DNA of 64,000 nt from Nitrosomonas eutropha (lineage in GTDB: Bacteria > Pseudomonadota > Gammaproteobacteria > Burkholderiales > Nitrosomonadaceae): positions 124,001 to 188,000 of the forward strand of contig NZ_FPBL01000001.1 of NCBI RefSeq assembly GCF_900116685.1, given 5' to 3'. Below the pieces are notes generated by a model. That model was not told the DNA's origin. It did not search any database and saw only the letters and a list, made by a program, of their open reading frames with translations. Of this stretch, positions 35,544-46,250 are shown piece after piece. A program made the position numbers and the translations under genes. Position 1 is the first letter of the stretch; each line of letters starts with the position of its first letter.

Positions 35544-36245
35544 ATGCTTCAATTTTTGCCCGTTATCGCCCCAGCTACTATCTTCTTAGTTAAAGCTGTA
35601 TTTAAAAAGCAGATCGAAGATGGTATTGCTGATGGTATTATTACAGCTAAATATGAAGTAGAAAGAAATATATGGAGAGCACTTTTCTCTACATTTTCCA
35701 ATATTTCCATTAATGTTACATTGCTAACTTCCTCTGTATATCTTTTACCATTTATTACAAGTAAAGAAATAGTCATTTACATAATTTGTAGCGTGTATCT
35801 TGGCTCTATATTTTATTCTTTATACAGCGTAATTAAGAATATGCCTCTAGTATTAAAAATTTTTTTTGATCATAAATTAAATCTAAAGGAATATGTTCAT
35901 AGTGAAATTTATATAGAAGCATATAAAGAAGCACACTATCAAATTAGTGAAAAAAATATTGTTATTAGAATATTAAATAATTTTTGGGGAGCATCTGCAT
36001 CATCCATAGCATCTACAATTTCCCGCAGAACAACTAATATAGTTATAAAAAAGGTGACATCAATCGTATTTATAGTGATTGTTCTTTTACTGGTATATTC
36101 ATTAATATTTAGAATAATGGTAGCCCCCTTAATCATTGAGAATGCTACACAGTTTAATGTGTTTCAGGCCGCTATCTACCCATTGCTCTACGCGATTGAT
36201 TATTTCTTCAGTACAAATTTGGTCTCATGGCTTATGTACGCATAG
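35544..36245 (+). CDS. Low-GC orphan membrane protein
   Basis: A 233-residue protein that I do not recognise. Hydrophobic segments lie at about residues 5-20, 50-70, 75-95 and 180-205, with a last one near the C-terminus. A polar, Tyr/Glu-rich stretch (about 115-145) lies between them. Codons are strongly A/T-ending, unlike all flanking genes, which suggests recent acquisition. The start at 35544 is weakly supported; GCGAGATAATAG precedes it. There is no operon partner. It could be an immunity-like or phage/plasmid-derived membrane protein, but nothing in the sequence proves that. Confidence 0.6.
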   Translation: MLQFLPVIAPATIFLVKAVFKKQIEDGIADGIITAKYEVERNIWRALFSTFSNISINVTLLTSSVYLLPFITSKEIVIYIICSVYLGSIFYSLYSVIKNMPLVLKIFFDHKLNLKEYVHSEIYIEAYKEAHYQISEKNIVIRILNNFWGASASSIASTISRRTTNIVIKKVTSIVFIVIVLLLVYSLIFRIMVAPLIIENATQFNVFQAAIYPLLYAIDYFFSTNLVSWLMYA

Positions 36246-36463
36246 TAAGTGCTATAACCAGCGTATTTCACAAGAAAATCGCAATAACACTGCATCATAA
36301 ATACTGTGACATCAGCCATTTTTCTATTGTAGGCAGCCGCTCCACAAATCAGATATATCCAAAAATTAACTACTTTATGTATTAACCCAACCGGAACCAG
36401 ACGCGTATCAAAACTCAACTATTCAGTAATGATCTAAAGGAAGCAAATATGAGTTTTTCATAT

Positions 36464-37309
36464 CTATAATCCCAACCGCTGCCATATTTTTGTGGGTAGT
36501 ACGGCCGAGTTAAGTGTGTAGAAATGCAGGCCGGGTGCACCCGCTTCCAGTAAGCGCGCGCAAAGTGCGGTGACGACATCCAGCCCGAATGCCTGGATGG
36601 ATGGGATGTCATCACCAAAACTCTCCAGTTTTCTGCGAATCCAGCGCGGGATTTCTGCTCCACAGCCATCCGAAAATCTTGCCAGTTGGGAAAACTTGCT
36701 GATCGGCATGATGCCGGGAACAATCGGGACGCTGATGTTCGCAGCCTCACACATTTCTACGAAGTGCAGATAGGCATCCACATTATAAAAAAACTGAGTG
36801 ATGGCAGCATTGGCACCCGCTTCGACTTTTCGTCTGAAGTTAGTGAAATCCTCCAGTGCGGAACGTGCCTGCGGGTGGTACTCCGGATAGGCCGCTACTT
36901 CTATCCAGAACGTATCGCCGAATTCTTCGCGAATAAACGCTACCAATTCGTTGGCATAGCGGAATTCCCCCGCCTGTGCCATGCCTGAGGGCAAATCACC
37001 GCGCAGCGCAATAATATGACGAATATCGTGGCTGTAATATTTTTCAAGAATGGAGCGGATATTGTCGCGAGTGGAACCGATACAGGAAAGATGCGGCGCT
37101 ACCGGGTAACCCTCTGCCTGGATTTCCAGCACGGTTTCAAGCGTGCGTTCGCGTGTAGAGCCGCCGGCACCAAATGTCACTGAAAAAAACTTTGGATTAA
37201 ACTGGGCAAGCTGTAGGCGCGTGGCCCGCAGCTTTTCCATGCCTTCCGGTGTCTGCGGCGGGAAAAATTCAAAACTGAATGTGGGGGTAAATTTTTTCTG
37301 GGATTGCAT
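36464..37309 (-). CDS. metF: 5,10-methylenetetrahydrofolate reductase
   Basis: A 281-residue flavoprotein of the MetF TIM-barrel family. 'FSFEFFPPQTPEGMEKL' contains the catalytic Glu, 'FFSVTFGAGGSTRERT' and 'ALRGDLPSG' are hallmark blocks, and 'QFFYNVDAYLHFV' is also typical. It makes 5-methyl-THF for methionine synthesis. It is downstream of ahcY with a hairpin between them, so expression may be linked to the SAH riboswitch. Confidence 0.95.
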   Translation of the reverse strand: MQSQKKFTPTFSFEFFPPQTPEGMEKLRATRLQLAQFNPKFFSVTFGAGGSTRERTLETVLEIQAEGYPVAPHLSCIGSTRDNIRSILEKYYSHDIRHIIALRGDLPSGMAQAGEFRYANELVAFIREEFGDTFWIEVAAYPEYHPQARSALEDFTNFRRKVEAGANAAITQFFYNVDAYLHFVEMCEAANISVPIVPGIMPISKFSQLARFSDGCGAEIPRWIRRKLESFGDDIPSIQAFGLDVVTALCARLLEAGAPGLHFYTLNSAVLPTKIWQRLGL

Positions 37310-37370
37310 CGGGATTCACTTCCATGAGCTGCGGCCCTGTAAAAAAGGCAACGGTGAAAATCAATGAAGT

Positions 37371-37405
37371 AAAGCCGGGAAACCCTATCACTGTTTCCCG
37401 GCTTT
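37371..37405 (-). terminator. Strong hairpin between ahcY and metF
   Basis: The arms AAAGCCGGGAAAC and GTTTCCCGGCTTT are a perfect 13-bp inverted repeat with a 9-nt loop. The T residues at the end of the right arm give a terminator-like shape in the direction ahcY to metF. It could end most ahcY transcripts and reduce metF expression. Confidence 0.7.
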
Positions 37406-37482
37406 AACAGATTATTGAAAAACTGCGACGGTGGTTCCTGAAAAATGCTCAAACCGCTGAAGCTATTTTTTCAGAACCCTCT

Positions 37483-38919
37483 TTAATAACGGTACATCTC
37501 GGGTTTATAAGGTCCGTTCTTATCAAGGTTGAGGTAACTCGCCTGTTCGTCGGTCAGTTCGGTCAAATTTACACCCAGTTTGCCCAGATGCAGACGCGCC
37601 ACCATTTCATCCAGCTGTTTGGGCAGTACATACACCTTCTTCTGGTAGTTTTTACCATTTTGCCAGAGCTCCATCTGCGCCAGTACTTGATTAGTAAAGG
37701 AGCTGGACATGACAAAAGATGGATGGCCGGTGGCACACCCCAGATTAACGAGACGCCCTTGTGCCAGCACGATGATACGGCGACCGGTCGGGAAAATAAT
37801 GTGATCGACCTGCGGCTTGATGTTTTCCCACTGGTATTTCTGCACCGAGGCAATATCGATTTCAGAATCAAAGTGGCCGATATTGCATACGATCGCCTGA
37901 TTCTTCATTTTCAGCATGTGGTCATGGGTGATCACACGCAGATTGCCGGTGGCGGTGACAAAAATATCTGCTTTATCACAGGCATCATCCATGGTCACCA
38001 CGCGGTATCCTTCCATTGCTGCCTGCAACGCACAGATTGGATCAATCTCGGTAATCCAGACAGTTGCTCCCAGGCCACGCAATGACTGCGCACAGCCTTT
38101 ACCGACATCGCCATAACCGCAGATCACGGCGATTTTTCCGGCGATCATTACATCGGTTGCGCGTTTGATGCCATCTACCAGTGATTCACGACAGCCATAA
38201 AGATTGTCGAATTTGGATTTGGTGACTGAATCATTGACATTGATCGCCGGGAATGGAAGTTCGCCTTTCTTTTCCATTTCATACAGGCGATGAACGCCAG
38301 TCGTGGTTTCTTCAGTCACACCACGAATTGCAGCAAGGTTACGCGAATACCAGCCTGGATGGCTGGCAAGGCGGCTGCGGATGGAAGCAAACAGTACCTG
38401 TTCTTCCTCATTGGATGGATTAGCAATTACGGAAGGATCGCGTTCAGCCCTGCTGCCAAGGATGAGCAGCAAGGTTGCATCCCCACCATCATCCAAAATC
38501 ATGTTGGCAGTATACGAGCCATCACTGGCCCATTCAAAGATCCGGTGAGCGTAATCCCAGTATTCCTCCAGCGATTCTCCCTTGTAGGCAAATACTGGAA
38601 TATCGCGAGCGGCAATCGCAGCAGCAGCATGATCCTGGGTGGAAAAAATGTTGCAGGAAGCCCAGCGGACTTCTGCACCCAACGCCACCAGTGTTTCAAT
38701 TAACACGGCAGTCTGGATAGTCATGTGCAGGGAACCGGCAATTCTGGCGCCTGCCAGCGGCTTCTTGCCGGCATATTGTTCGCGCAGCGCCATCAAACCA
38801 GGCATCTCAGTTTCGGCAATGGCGATTTCCTTTCTGCCCCAGTCTGCCAATGACAAATCAGCCACCTTGCAGTCGGTAAAAGCAGGATTGCCCGCTACGG
38901 GGTTGATTGTTGCACTCAT
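37483..38919 (-). CDS. ahcY: Adenosylhomocysteinase
   Basis: A 478-residue NAD-dependent SAH hydrolase that reversibly splits SAH to adenosine and homocysteine. Substrate blocks '[20 protein letters not shown]' and '[14 protein letters not shown]', the NAD fold '[20 protein letters not shown]' and the C-terminal '[16 protein letters not shown]' are all present. The approximately 40-residue insertion of the bacterial long form is included. An SAH riboswitch lies in the 130-bp leader, and AGGAGATG precedes the ATG. It is part of the metK-ahcY-metF group. Confidence 0.97.
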   Translation of the reverse strand: MSATINPVAGNPAFTDCKVADLSLADWGRKEIAIAETEMPGLMALREQYAGKKPLAGARIAGSLHMTIQTAVLIETLVALGAEVRWASCNIFSTQDHAAAAIAARDIPVFAYKGESLEEYWDYAHRIFEWASDGSYTANMILDDGGDATLLLILGSRAERDPSVIANPSNEEEQVLFASIRSRLASHPGWYSRNLAAIRGVTEETTTGVHRLYEMEKKGELPFPAINVNDSVTKSKFDNLYGCRESLVDGIKRATDVMIAGKIAVICGYGDVGKGCAQSLRGLGATVWITEIDPICALQAAMEGYRVVTMDDACDKADIFVTATGNLRVITHDHMLKMKNQAIVCNIGHFDSEIDIASVQKYQWENIKPQVDHIIFPTGRRIIVLAQGRLVNLGCATGHPSFVMSSSFTNQVLAQMELWQNGKNYQKKVYVLPKQLDEMVARLHLGKLGVNLTELTDEQASYLNLDKNGPYKPEMYRY

Positions 38920-38941
38920 AACACATCTCCTGAGAAGTGAA

Positions 38942-39009
38942 AGAGCGCCGTTGTCGGGTTGTTCATTTGTCCGAGCCTCACGAAATAGACCGTTGCAGCG
39001 CTCCTCAGT
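38942..39009 (-). promoter_or_regulatory. SAH riboswitch upstream of ahcY
   Basis: Read on the minus strand, the leader contains GAGGAGCGCTGCAACGG, then GAGGCTCGG, then AACGGCGCTCTT, in the order of the SAH-responsive riboswitch. GAGCGC pairs with GGCGCTC to close the main stem. It ends about 20 bases before the ahcY start. In this class SAH binding raises expression of SAH-recycling genes. The match is by eye. Confidence 0.88.
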
Positions 39010-39053
39010 ACAAATGGAACATCATTCACGCTGAATGATGTTGATGAAAAATT

Positions 39054-40217
39054 TCAAATACCTGCATCTGCTTTAAGCTGCTCTACGATGTCGGTTTTTT
39101 CCCAGGTAAAGCTGGATTCTTCCCGACCAAAATGGCCATACGCAGCCGTTCTGCCATAAATCGGGCGCAGCAGATCCAGTTCATGAATGATCGCTCTGGG
39201 GCGCAAGTCAAAATTTCGGGTGATCAGCTCGGCAAGTTTTTCATCTGAAACTTTACCGGTACCAAAGGTTTCTACCATTAATGAAACCGGCTTGGCCACG
39301 CCAATTGCATAGGCCACCTGAACTTCACATTTGCGTGCCAGGCCGGCAGCTACAATATTTTTGGCGACATAACGGGCAGCATAAGCAGCGGAGCGATCCA
39401 CCTTGGAAGGATCCTTGCCGGAAAAAGCACCGCCACCATGATGAGCCGTACCGCCGTAAGTATCCACGATGATCTTGCGCCCGGTCAGTCCGCAATCTCC
39501 CATCGGCCCGCCCACCACGAAACGACCGGTAGGATTAACCAGATACCGAATATCACTACTCAGCATTTCTGCCGGTAACACAGGTTTGATGATTTCCTCG
39601 ATAACGCCCTCGCGTAGATCACCATTGGAAATATCCGGAGCATGCTGAGTCGAAATAACGACTGTTTCAATATTTTTCGGGAATCCGTTCTCGTAACGAA
39701 CAGAAACCTGGGATTTAGCATCCGGGCGTAGCCATGACAGCTGGCCGCTTTTTCTCAGTTTTGCCTGCTGTTCAACCAAACGATGTGCATAGTAAATCGG
39801 CAACGGCATCAGTTGCGGTGTTTCGTCACAGGCATAACCGAACATCAGCCCCTGATCCCCCGCCCCTTGATCCATTTCCTCCTCTTTGCTGCGATTCACC
39901 CCTTGGGCAATATCGGGAGACTGCTTGTTAAAAGCGGTCAGTACCGCACAAGTGCTGGCATCAAAACCAATTTCAGAACTGGTATAGCCAATTTCGCGTA
40001 CGGTATCGCGCGGGATGACATTGTAATCAATGGTAGCATGAGTCGTTATTTCACCTGACAAAACGATCAGTCCTGTACTGCACATAGTTTCACAGGCTAC
40101 GCGCGCATGAGGATCCTGTTGCAGGATTGCATCTAGAATTGCATCCGATATCTGGTCAGCCACCTTGTCAGGGTGACCTTCAGATACGGATTCAGAAGTA
40201 AAAAGATAGTTACTCAT
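39054..40217 (-). CDS. metK: S-adenosylmethionine synthetase
   Basis: A 387-residue enzyme making SAM from methionine and ATP. Start '[20 protein letters not shown]' and motifs '[12 protein letters not shown]' and '[19 protein letters not shown]' (P-loop-like) are family signatures. It is upstream of the SAH riboswitch and ahcY on the same strand. It has its own upstream region of about 290 bp facing the divergent SDR gene. Confidence 0.97.
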   Translation of the reverse strand: MSNYLFTSESVSEGHPDKVADQISDAILDAILQQDPHARVACETMCSTGLIVLSGEITTHATIDYNVIPRDTVREIGYTSSEIGFDASTCAVLTAFNKQSPDIAQGVNRSKEEEMDQGAGDQGLMFGYACDETPQLMPLPIYYAHRLVEQQAKLRKSGQLSWLRPDAKSQVSVRYENGFPKNIETVVISTQHAPDISNGDLREGVIEEIIKPVLPAEMLSSDIRYLVNPTGRFVVGGPMGDCGLTGRKIIVDTYGGTAHHGGGAFSGKDPSKVDRSAAYAARYVAKNIVAAGLARKCEVQVAYAIGVAKPVSLMVETFGTGKVSDEKLAELITRNFDLRPRAIIHELDLLRPIYGRTAAYGHFGREESSFTWEKTDIVEQLKADAGI

Positions 40218-40511
40218 AGTTTGTTTTGTTAATTAAATTTGGATATGAATGAGATAATACGCAGGCGAGAGTAAAACCAATTCTGGATTTGAAGCCAAAG
40301 ACTGCGGTTATTTATTAAGGCACCGTGCAAAAACTACCTTAAAACACTGTTTGTTGAGCAATCGGATTATTCCAGAAATCCGTAGGAAAATCATTGTTCT
40401 TTTTACCGATCCCTGCTTGGGCCAGGCAATGCGGATGCAATAATCTGTCATTTTTTCATCTCAATGCTCCCCGAAAATGCAGATTATCTTGACTATCTAC
40501 AGGAGTTTTCC

Positions 40512-41210
40512 ATGAATACTGTTTTGATTACCGGTGCCAATCGGGGAATCGGACTGGAATTTGCCACACAATACGCGGCAAACGGGTGGCAGGTAGTAGC
40601 CTGCTGCCGGCAACCGCAACAGGCTGTGGCGCTCAACCAGCTGGCTGAGCAGTACAAAGATCATTTTTTCATTTACCAGCTTGATATACGAGAGCCTACC
40701 GAAATAGATCAGTTGTCACAAAAGCTGCACGATTTGTCTATTGATGTGCTGATTAATAATGCAGGCGTTTATCCACCTGCACAAAATGGAGAGTTCGGTC
40801 ATATTAACTATGGTGACTGGATGGAGGCCTTCAGGGTCAATACATTTGCTCCCCTCAGAATGGCAGAAGCCCTGGTTAAGCAGGTTGCTCGCAGCAAATT
40901 GAAAGTTATCGCCACCATCACCAGCAAAATGGGCAGTATCGACGATAACCAGCGTGGCGGCAGTTATATTTACCGATCCAGCAAAACTGCCGTAAACATG
41001 GTGGTAAAAAATCTTGCCATTGACCTGCAGCCTCGCGGCATTATTTCAGTGCTGCTGCACCCGGGCTGGGTACAGACCGATATGGGTGGACATGGCGCGT
41101 TAATCACAGCAAAGCAGAGTGTGACCGGCATGAAAGACATTCTGGATAAAATCACCCATACGGATACAGGCAAATTTCTTGCCTACGATGGACAGCATAT
41201 CCCCTGGTAG
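40512..41210 (+). CDS. Short-chain dehydrogenase/reductase
   Basis: A 232-residue classical-type SDR. The cofactor motif is 'VLITGANRGIGLEFA', followed by 'INNAGVYPP', a catalytic Ser in 'ITSKMGSIDDN' and 'YIYRSSKTAVNMV' (Tyr-x3-Lys). It resembles CsgA-like and carbonyl-reductase-like members; the substrate is unknown. AGGAG lies directly before the ATG at 40512, so the longer frame from 40464 is rejected. It is a single gene, divergent from metK. Confidence 0.88.
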   Translation: MNTVLITGANRGIGLEFATQYAANGWQVVACCRQPQQAVALNQLAEQYKDHFFIYQLDIREPTEIDQLSQKLHDLSIDVLINNAGVYPPAQNGEFGHINYGDWMEAFRVNTFAPLRMAEALVKQVARSKLKVIATITSKMGSIDDNQRGGSYIYRSSKTAVNMVVKNLAIDLQPRGIISVLLHPGWVQTDMGGHGALITAKQSVTGMKDILDKITHTDTGKFLAYDGQHIPW

Positions 41211-41257
41211 TCTTTTTTTGCCAGCCGCTCAAGCAATAAGCTTTTACCTGTAACCAA

Positions 41258-41734
41258 ATGCGCTCATCTTATGTGGTACAACTCGACGATGAAGCAGCAA
41301 CCCTGTTCCTGGGAGAGCAGCTTGCGGCTATACTTTGCCCTGGTTTGACCGTATTCCTTTATGGTGATCTGGGGGCCGGCAAAACCACGCTCGCACGTGG
41401 AATATTGAAAGGGCTGGGGCATCACGGCAAGGTAAGAAGTCCCACCTATAACCTGGTTGAAATCTACAAACTTTCAGCGTTATACTTGTATCACTTTGAT
41501 TTTTATAGATTCAATGACCCATTGGAATGGGAAGAAGCAGGCTTTCGGGAATATTTCAACCAGAATTCCATCTGTCTGGTTGAATGGCCTGAAAAAGCAG
41601 GGGAATTTCTGCATGCAGCTGATCTGAAAATATGGATCAGTTATTCTGGAACAGGAAGAATCGCCGAGTTCAAGGCGGAAACGGAGGCAGGGGAACAATG
41701 CTTATCACACTGGCAAAAACAGGTATCCGAATGA
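41258..41734 (+). CDS. tsaE: tRNA threonylcarbamoyladenosine biosynthesis ATPase TsaE
   Basis: A 158-residue P-loop ATPase needed with TsaB, TsaC and TsaD for the t6A modification of ANN-decoding tRNAs. The Walker A is 'LYGDLGAGKTTLARGIL', followed by 'GKVRSPTYNLVEIY' and 'HFDFYRF'. 'VEWPEKAG' is the conserved late motif. Its stop overlaps the amiC start (ATGA), a gene order common in proteobacteria. Confidence 0.95.
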   Translation: MRSSYVVQLDDEAATLFLGEQLAAILCPGLTVFLYGDLGAGKTTLARGILKGLGHHGKVRSPTYNLVEIYKLSALYLYHFDFYRFNDPLEWEEAGFREYFNQNSICLVEWPEKAGEFLHAADLKIWISYSGTGRIAEFKAETEAGEQCLSHWQKQVSE

Positions 41735-43038
41735 ATCAATCCGGAACCAGGCAATGCTCTCCATTTCTATTTTTCATTATAGCTATCTTCCTGCAACTGG
41801 CTTTGTATAGCAACGCTACATCAGCCGGTACTCAAATCACGGCAGCACGCTACTGGGCCGGGCCTGAGTATACCCGGTTGACACTGGAATCGAGTAAGCC
41901 GGTCAAATACGCGGTCAGCACACTCCAATCACCCAAAAGAATCGTGATGGACATAGAGAATATTTCATTGTCCGATGTACTAAAGAGCTTGCCAGCAAAG
42001 ACTGAATCACAGGATCCCTTGGTTGGTGCATTAAGAGTCGGTAATTTCAATTCACGGACTGTCAGACTGGTCGTGGAATTAAAAACGGATGCTGTACCCA
42101 AAGCATTCGCGCTTGATCCTGTGGATCAATTCGGGCATCGGCTGGTGCTGGATCTTTATCCATCAAAAAAATCAGCAATAGAACCGCATGAACAGGATCC
42201 ACTCATAGCATTAATACAAAAAAACAAGAAACCTGAACCGACTGCTCATTCACGCAATGTGACCCCCGCTACAACTCCAAAAGCTGTCCTGACAGCAACC
42301 CGCCGCAAACCTGAAAAAAACCGGATTATTACTATCGCCATTGATGCCGGACATGGCGGCAAAGATCCAGGAGCAATTGGTCCGCAAGGCACCATGGAAA
42401 AAAATATAACCCTGTCCATTGCCAGAAAACTCAAGGCCCGAATTGACAAGGAGCCCGGTATGCGCGCCGTACTGATTCGTGATGGAGATCACTTCATATC
42501 GCTGCCGGGACGCCGTATCAAGGCAAGACAAGCCAATGCCGACCTATTCGTGTCTATTCATGCAGATGCTGCTCCACGGAGAGAGGCGCATGGCGCTTCA
42601 ATTTATGCATTATCAGAAAATGGCGCCACCTCCACTACAGCGAGCTGGCTGGCCAGGAAGGAAAACGAGGTGGATCTGATCGGCGGAGTTAAACTGGATG
42701 ACAAAGATCGCTACCTAAAGCAAACACTAATTGATCTGTCCATGAATGCCACGATTAATGACAGTATCCGGCTGGCCAATCACGTGCTGAATGAAATCGG
42801 GACGATCAGCCATCTGCACAAAAAAAATGTAGAGCAAGCTGGTTTTGCGGTACTCAAATCACCTGACATTCCATCTGTGCTGGTTGAAACTGCATTCATC
42901 AGCAACCGAACTGAAGAAGCCAAACTTAATTCAGAGATTCACCAGAACAAATTGGTTGATGCGATATCAGTCGGACTTAAACGCTATTTCAGCAGCGGAT
43001 CCTGGCAGACACGGATGGATGTTGCCGATACCAGATAA
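41731..43038 (+). CDS. amiC: N-acetylmuramoyl-L-alanine amidase (AmiC-type)
   Basis: A 435-residue exported peptidoglycan hydrolase for daughter-cell separation. It has a signal peptide with a hydrophobic core 'FLFFIIAIFLQLALY', an AMIN domain (about residues 35-140), a linker and an Amidase_3 domain. Zinc ligands and the catalytic region are in 'IAIDAGHGGKDPGAIGPQG' (His), 'EKNITLSIARKL' (Glu), 'LFVSIHADAAP' (His) and 'VLVETAFISN' (Glu). The ATG at 41731 overlaps tsaE by 4 bp and places the signal peptide correctly; earlier in-frame starts lie within tsaE. Confidence 0.93.
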   Translation: MNQSGTRQCSPFLFFIIAIFLQLALYSNATSAGTQITAARYWAGPEYTRLTLESSKPVKYAVSTLQSPKRIVMDIENISLSDVLKSLPAKTESQDPLVGALRVGNFNSRTVRLVVELKTDAVPKAFALDPVDQFGHRLVLDLYPSKKSAIEPHEQDPLIALIQKNKKPEPTAHSRNVTPATTPKAVLTATRRKPEKNRIITIAIDAGHGGKDPGAIGPQGTMEKNITLSIARKLKARIDKEPGMRAVLIRDGDHFISLPGRRIKARQANADLFVSIHADAAPRREAHGASIYALSENGATSTTASWLARKENEVDLIGGVKLDDKDRYLKQTLIDLSMNATINDSIRLANHVLNEIGTISHLHKKNVEQAGFAVLKSPDIPSVLVETAFISNRTEEAKLNSEIHQNKLVDAISVGLKRYFSSGSWQTRMDVADTR

Positions 43039-43094
43039 GAAATATCAACCTTTACCGATTCTCTCTGACCATATCGTTTCTCCGAGATGTCTGG

Positions 43095-43847
43095 TTATGG
43101 GTAAAGCAGCTCTAGTTTGTAGCCCATAGCATTGAGCTGATTCGTATTCAAGAAACATTGAACCTGTATTTCACTTCCCCCCACAAATACTGACTGATCA
43201 GCTGCTGAATCCAGATAATCCTTTGCCGTAAAAATACGATTTGCAAGCGGTTTTTCATCCGTATCTGTTAGCGTTAGCAGTAATGCCGGTAACGCTTGCG
43301 GGAAAGGCGCATGATTGCGGATGATTGCAGAAAGCTCCACCACGTCAGGATCAGCGGAAGAACTGACACGCAAATCTGATGATTCCAGGCTCAATAAATG
43401 GAGATGACGCGGTAAATCAACCTCGCATTGCATCAGCGTGCAATATTTATCCAGTACCGGTCGAAATGCAGGAAAAGCAATAAATATTTCAGTGCGATAG
43501 GCATGCATAAGCTGGCTCAGGAGCAATACCAGCAATACTGCATTGGGCACCAGCCAACGCCGGGAAATTCTTGACGCAGACGGTTGAATATCAAAATGAT
43601 CGACAGGGGGCGATGTTTCGGCAATCGGCATTGCAGTAACATTATCAGAACCGGATTGATCCGAATCTGGTGGAGGTAATATCACAACCGGTTGAATACA
43701 CACCCCTGGAACAGCTATCAGTGCTGCAAAACCGTTGAATACCTGCTTACACTGTCCGCAGCGCACATCACCGTTATGCGAATGCAGCTGCCCCCCCGTC
43801 AGGCAAAAAATCGTATGACAGCCGGGGCAGCGTGTAACCAGCGTCAT
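43095..43847 (-). CDS. DUF3426 zinc-ribbon membrane protein
   Basis: A 250-residue protein with an N-terminal MJ0042-type zinc ribbon ('[10 protein letters not shown]' and '[13 protein letters not shown]', two CxxC pairs). A variable linker, a membrane helix at about 105-120 and a C-terminal DUF3426 domain follow. The role is unknown. The gene habitually follows prmA in betaproteobacteria, and here it overlaps prmA by four bases (ATGA). It is last in the accB-accC-prmA group. Confidence 0.85.
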   Translation of the reverse strand: MTLVTRCPGCHTIFCLTGGQLHSHNGDVRCGQCKQVFNGFAALIAVPGVCIQPVVILPPPDSDQSGSDNVTAMPIAETSPPVDHFDIQPSASRISRRWLVPNAVLLVLLLSQLMHAYRTEIFIAFPAFRPVLDKYCTLMQCEVDLPRHLHLLSLESSDLRVSSSADPDVVELSAIIRNHAPFPQALPALLLTLTDTDEKPLANRIFTAKDYLDSAADQSVFVGGSEIQVQCFLNTNQLNAMGYKLELLYP

Positions 43848-44785
43848 AATGTCCTATTGACTGATTTCCGACCTGCAAGTAGTACCCATCCCTGATCTTT
43901 TGCAGCAATCTGCATATCAAACCACTCACTGTAAATCTGCAAAACTTCATCAGCCTGGGTTTCCAGTATTCCTGAAAGTACGATACGTCCGCCTGGTTGC
44001 AAAGCATTCATCAGAACAGGGGCCAGCACAATCAGGGGATTAGCCAGAATGTTAGCGACCACTACGGAAACAGGACGTTGCCTGGTATCAGCATGATCAC
44101 TACCTCCAGAAAAGGATAGTGCAGTGGTAAACAATAATTTATCCGGATCACAGAGATTATTCCGGGAATTTTCGAGGCTGGCAGTAATGGCATTCGGATC
44201 AATATCTACGCCCATTACCCGGTCAGCCCCCAGTTTTAACGCTGCGATTGCCAAGATCCCGGAGCCACAGCCATAATCAAGCACGCTGTCACCAGGTTGA
44301 AGAAATTCATCCAGCCAGCCCAGGCACAACTGTGTGGTCGGATGACTGCCCGTACCAAAAGCCAGACCTGGATCCAGTCGCAAATTAATCGCTGCAGGAT
44401 CGGGTAAATCATGCCAGGATGGAACAACCCACAATCGTGAGGAAATTTTGATTGGCTCGAATTGTGCCTGTGTCAATCTGACCCAATCCTGTTCCACCAC
44501 TTGCGTCAATTGATAATCTGGCAGTGCAGATATCCCCATTACCCGAGCTACTGCCTGCACAATTTCATCAACATCCGTATTCTCTTCAAGCAATACTGTC
44601 ACCTCTGCCTGTCGCCAGAATTGCTCCGGGAAAGCACCTGGTTCACCAAACAGAGGCTGCTCCTGATCAGTTCCTTCACCCGCATCATGTACATCAACTG
44701 ACAGCGCGCCCTGCTCCAGCAACTGGTCACTTACCGAATCAACGTAATCGGATCCAACTTTAAAAGTCAGAGAAAGCCAGGACAT
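43844..44785 (-). CDS. prmA: Ribosomal protein L11 methyltransferase
   Basis: A 313-residue SAM-dependent methyltransferase that trimethylates L11. SAM motif I is '[20 protein letters not shown]', followed by 'VDIDPNAI'. The substrate-site block is '[17 protein letters not shown]'. The preceding '[20 protein letters not shown]' is characteristic. It lies 35 bp downstream of accC and overlaps the DUF3426 gene. Confidence 0.95.
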   Translation of the reverse strand: MSWLSLTFKVGSDYVDSVSDQLLEQGALSVDVHDAGEGTDQEQPLFGEPGAFPEQFWRQAEVTVLLEENTDVDEIVQAVARVMGISALPDYQLTQVVEQDWVRLTQAQFEPIKISSRLWVVPSWHDLPDPAAINLRLDPGLAFGTGSHPTTQLCLGWLDEFLQPGDSVLDYGCGSGILAIAALKLGADRVMGVDIDPNAITASLENSRNNLCDPDKLLFTTALSFSGGSDHADTRQRPVSVVVANILANPLIVLAPVLMNALQPGGRIVLSGILETQADEVLQIYSEWFDMQIAAKDQGWVLLAGRKSVNRTL

Positions 44786-44820
44786 AGCTGATCTGTGTAA
44801 CAGGTTTTCTCACGATCACA

Positions 44821-46179
44821 TCAAGTTATTTTTTTGTTATACAGTGCAAGCTTGTTTTCGAGATAGTGAATGGAAACAGAATCGGATACAAAGTTACAAT
44901 CCGCCAAAAGATCCAGATGTAACGGGATATTGGTTTTGATTCCTTCAATGATCATTTCAGTAAGCGCAATACGCATACGTGCAATAGCGAGGTCGCGATT
45001 GTCACCATAGGCAATTACCTTGGCAATCATGGAATCATAGTAAGGTGGCACGCGATAATTATGATAAATATGGGAATCGACTCTGATCCCGGGGCCGCCT
45101 GGAGCATGGTACTGTGTAATACGTCCGGCTGAAGGAGTCAGTTTATAGGGATCTTCCGCATTGATGCGGCATTCTATGGCATGTCCTCTGGTCACAATAT
45201 CTTTTTGCTGTACTGACAGCTTTTCTCCTGCCGCCACACGAATTTGTGCTTGAACCAGGTCAATACCAGTGACGGCTTCTGTCACCGGATGCTCGACCTG
45301 AAGCCGGGTATTCATTTCAATGAAATAAAATTCATTGTTCTCATAAAGAAACTCAAAAGTTCCCACCCCTCTGTAATTGATGCGCTTGCAAGCCTCGACA
45401 CATCGCTCACCGATTTGATTACGCAACTTGACCGAAATACCTCGTGCCGGTGCCTCTTCAATAATCTTCTGATGACGGCGTTGCATGGAGCAATCCCTCT
45501 CTCCCAAATGAACGGTATTGCCGTATTCGTCAGCCAGGATCTGGAATTCAATATGACGCGGGTTTTCCAAGTATTTTTCTGCGTAAACCACCGGGTTACC
45601 AAACGCAGCCTGCGCCTCATTACGCGTTGTAATCACTGCATTCGAGAGCGCTGCTTCAGTGTACACGACGCGCATCCCGCGCCCCCCGCCCCCTCCAGCC
45701 GCCTTGATAATGACCGGATAACCGATTTCCTTGACGATTTTCCTTACTTCATCAAGTGAATCCGGCAACGCACCCTCTGAACCCGGTACACAGGGAACAC
45801 CCGCCTGCAGCATTGCATGTTTTGCAGAGACCTTATCTCCCATCAACCGGATTGTATCCGGCCGAGGGCCGATGAAGAAAAAACCGCTCTTTTCCACCCT
45901 CTCTGCAAAATCCGCGTTCTCGGATAAAAAGCCGTAACCTGGATGAATGGCTTCCGCATCCGTTACTTCAGCAGCACTAATGATGGCGGGGATATTCAGG
46001 TAACTTTGCGCAGAAGCTGCCGGGCCGATACAGACTGATTCATCGGCCAGCTTGACATATTTAGCCTCGGCATCCGCTTCCGAATGAACCGCTACGGTCT
46101 TGATACCCATAGTCCGGCACGCTCGCTGGACGCGCAATGCTATTTCTCCACGATTTGCGATTAATATTTTTTCAAACAT
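44821..46179 (-). CDS. accC: Acetyl-CoA carboxylase biotin carboxylase subunit
   Basis: A 452-residue ATP-grasp enzyme that carboxylates biotin on AccB in the first step of fatty-acid synthesis. Hallmarks are '[18 protein letters not shown]' at the N-terminus, the ATP lid '[14 protein letters not shown]', '[19 protein letters not shown]' and '[16 protein letters not shown]'. It is 71 bp downstream of accB on the same strand. The length is normal. Confidence 0.97.
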   Translation of the reverse strand: MFEKILIANRGEIALRVQRACRTMGIKTVAVHSEADAEAKYVKLADESVCIGPAASAQSYLNIPAIISAAEVTDAEAIHPGYGFLSENADFAERVEKSGFFFIGPRPDTIRLMGDKVSAKHAMLQAGVPCVPGSEGALPDSLDEVRKIVKEIGYPVIIKAAGGGGGRGMRVVYTEAALSNAVITTRNEAQAAFGNPVVYAEKYLENPRHIEFQILADEYGNTVHLGERDCSMQRRHQKIIEEAPARGISVKLRNQIGERCVEACKRINYRGVGTFEFLYENNEFYFIEMNTRLQVEHPVTEAVTGIDLVQAQIRVAAGEKLSVQQKDIVTRGHAIECRINAEDPYKLTPSAGRITQYHAPGGPGIRVDSHIYHNYRVPPYYDSMIAKVIAYGDNRDLAIARMRIALTEMIIEGIKTNIPLHLDLLADCNFVSDSVSIHYLENKLALYNKKIT

Positions 46180-46250
46180 ATAAATTAAACGATGAAAATC
46201 AGATCCGGATAGATTCCTGAAAATTCAGAGAATTGTTTCTCGAAAGATTA

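Noticed and set aside
41632..41730. Extended N-terminus of the amidase inside tsaE
   Set aside because: It would bury the signal peptide. The ATGA overlap at 41731 is the normal arrangement.
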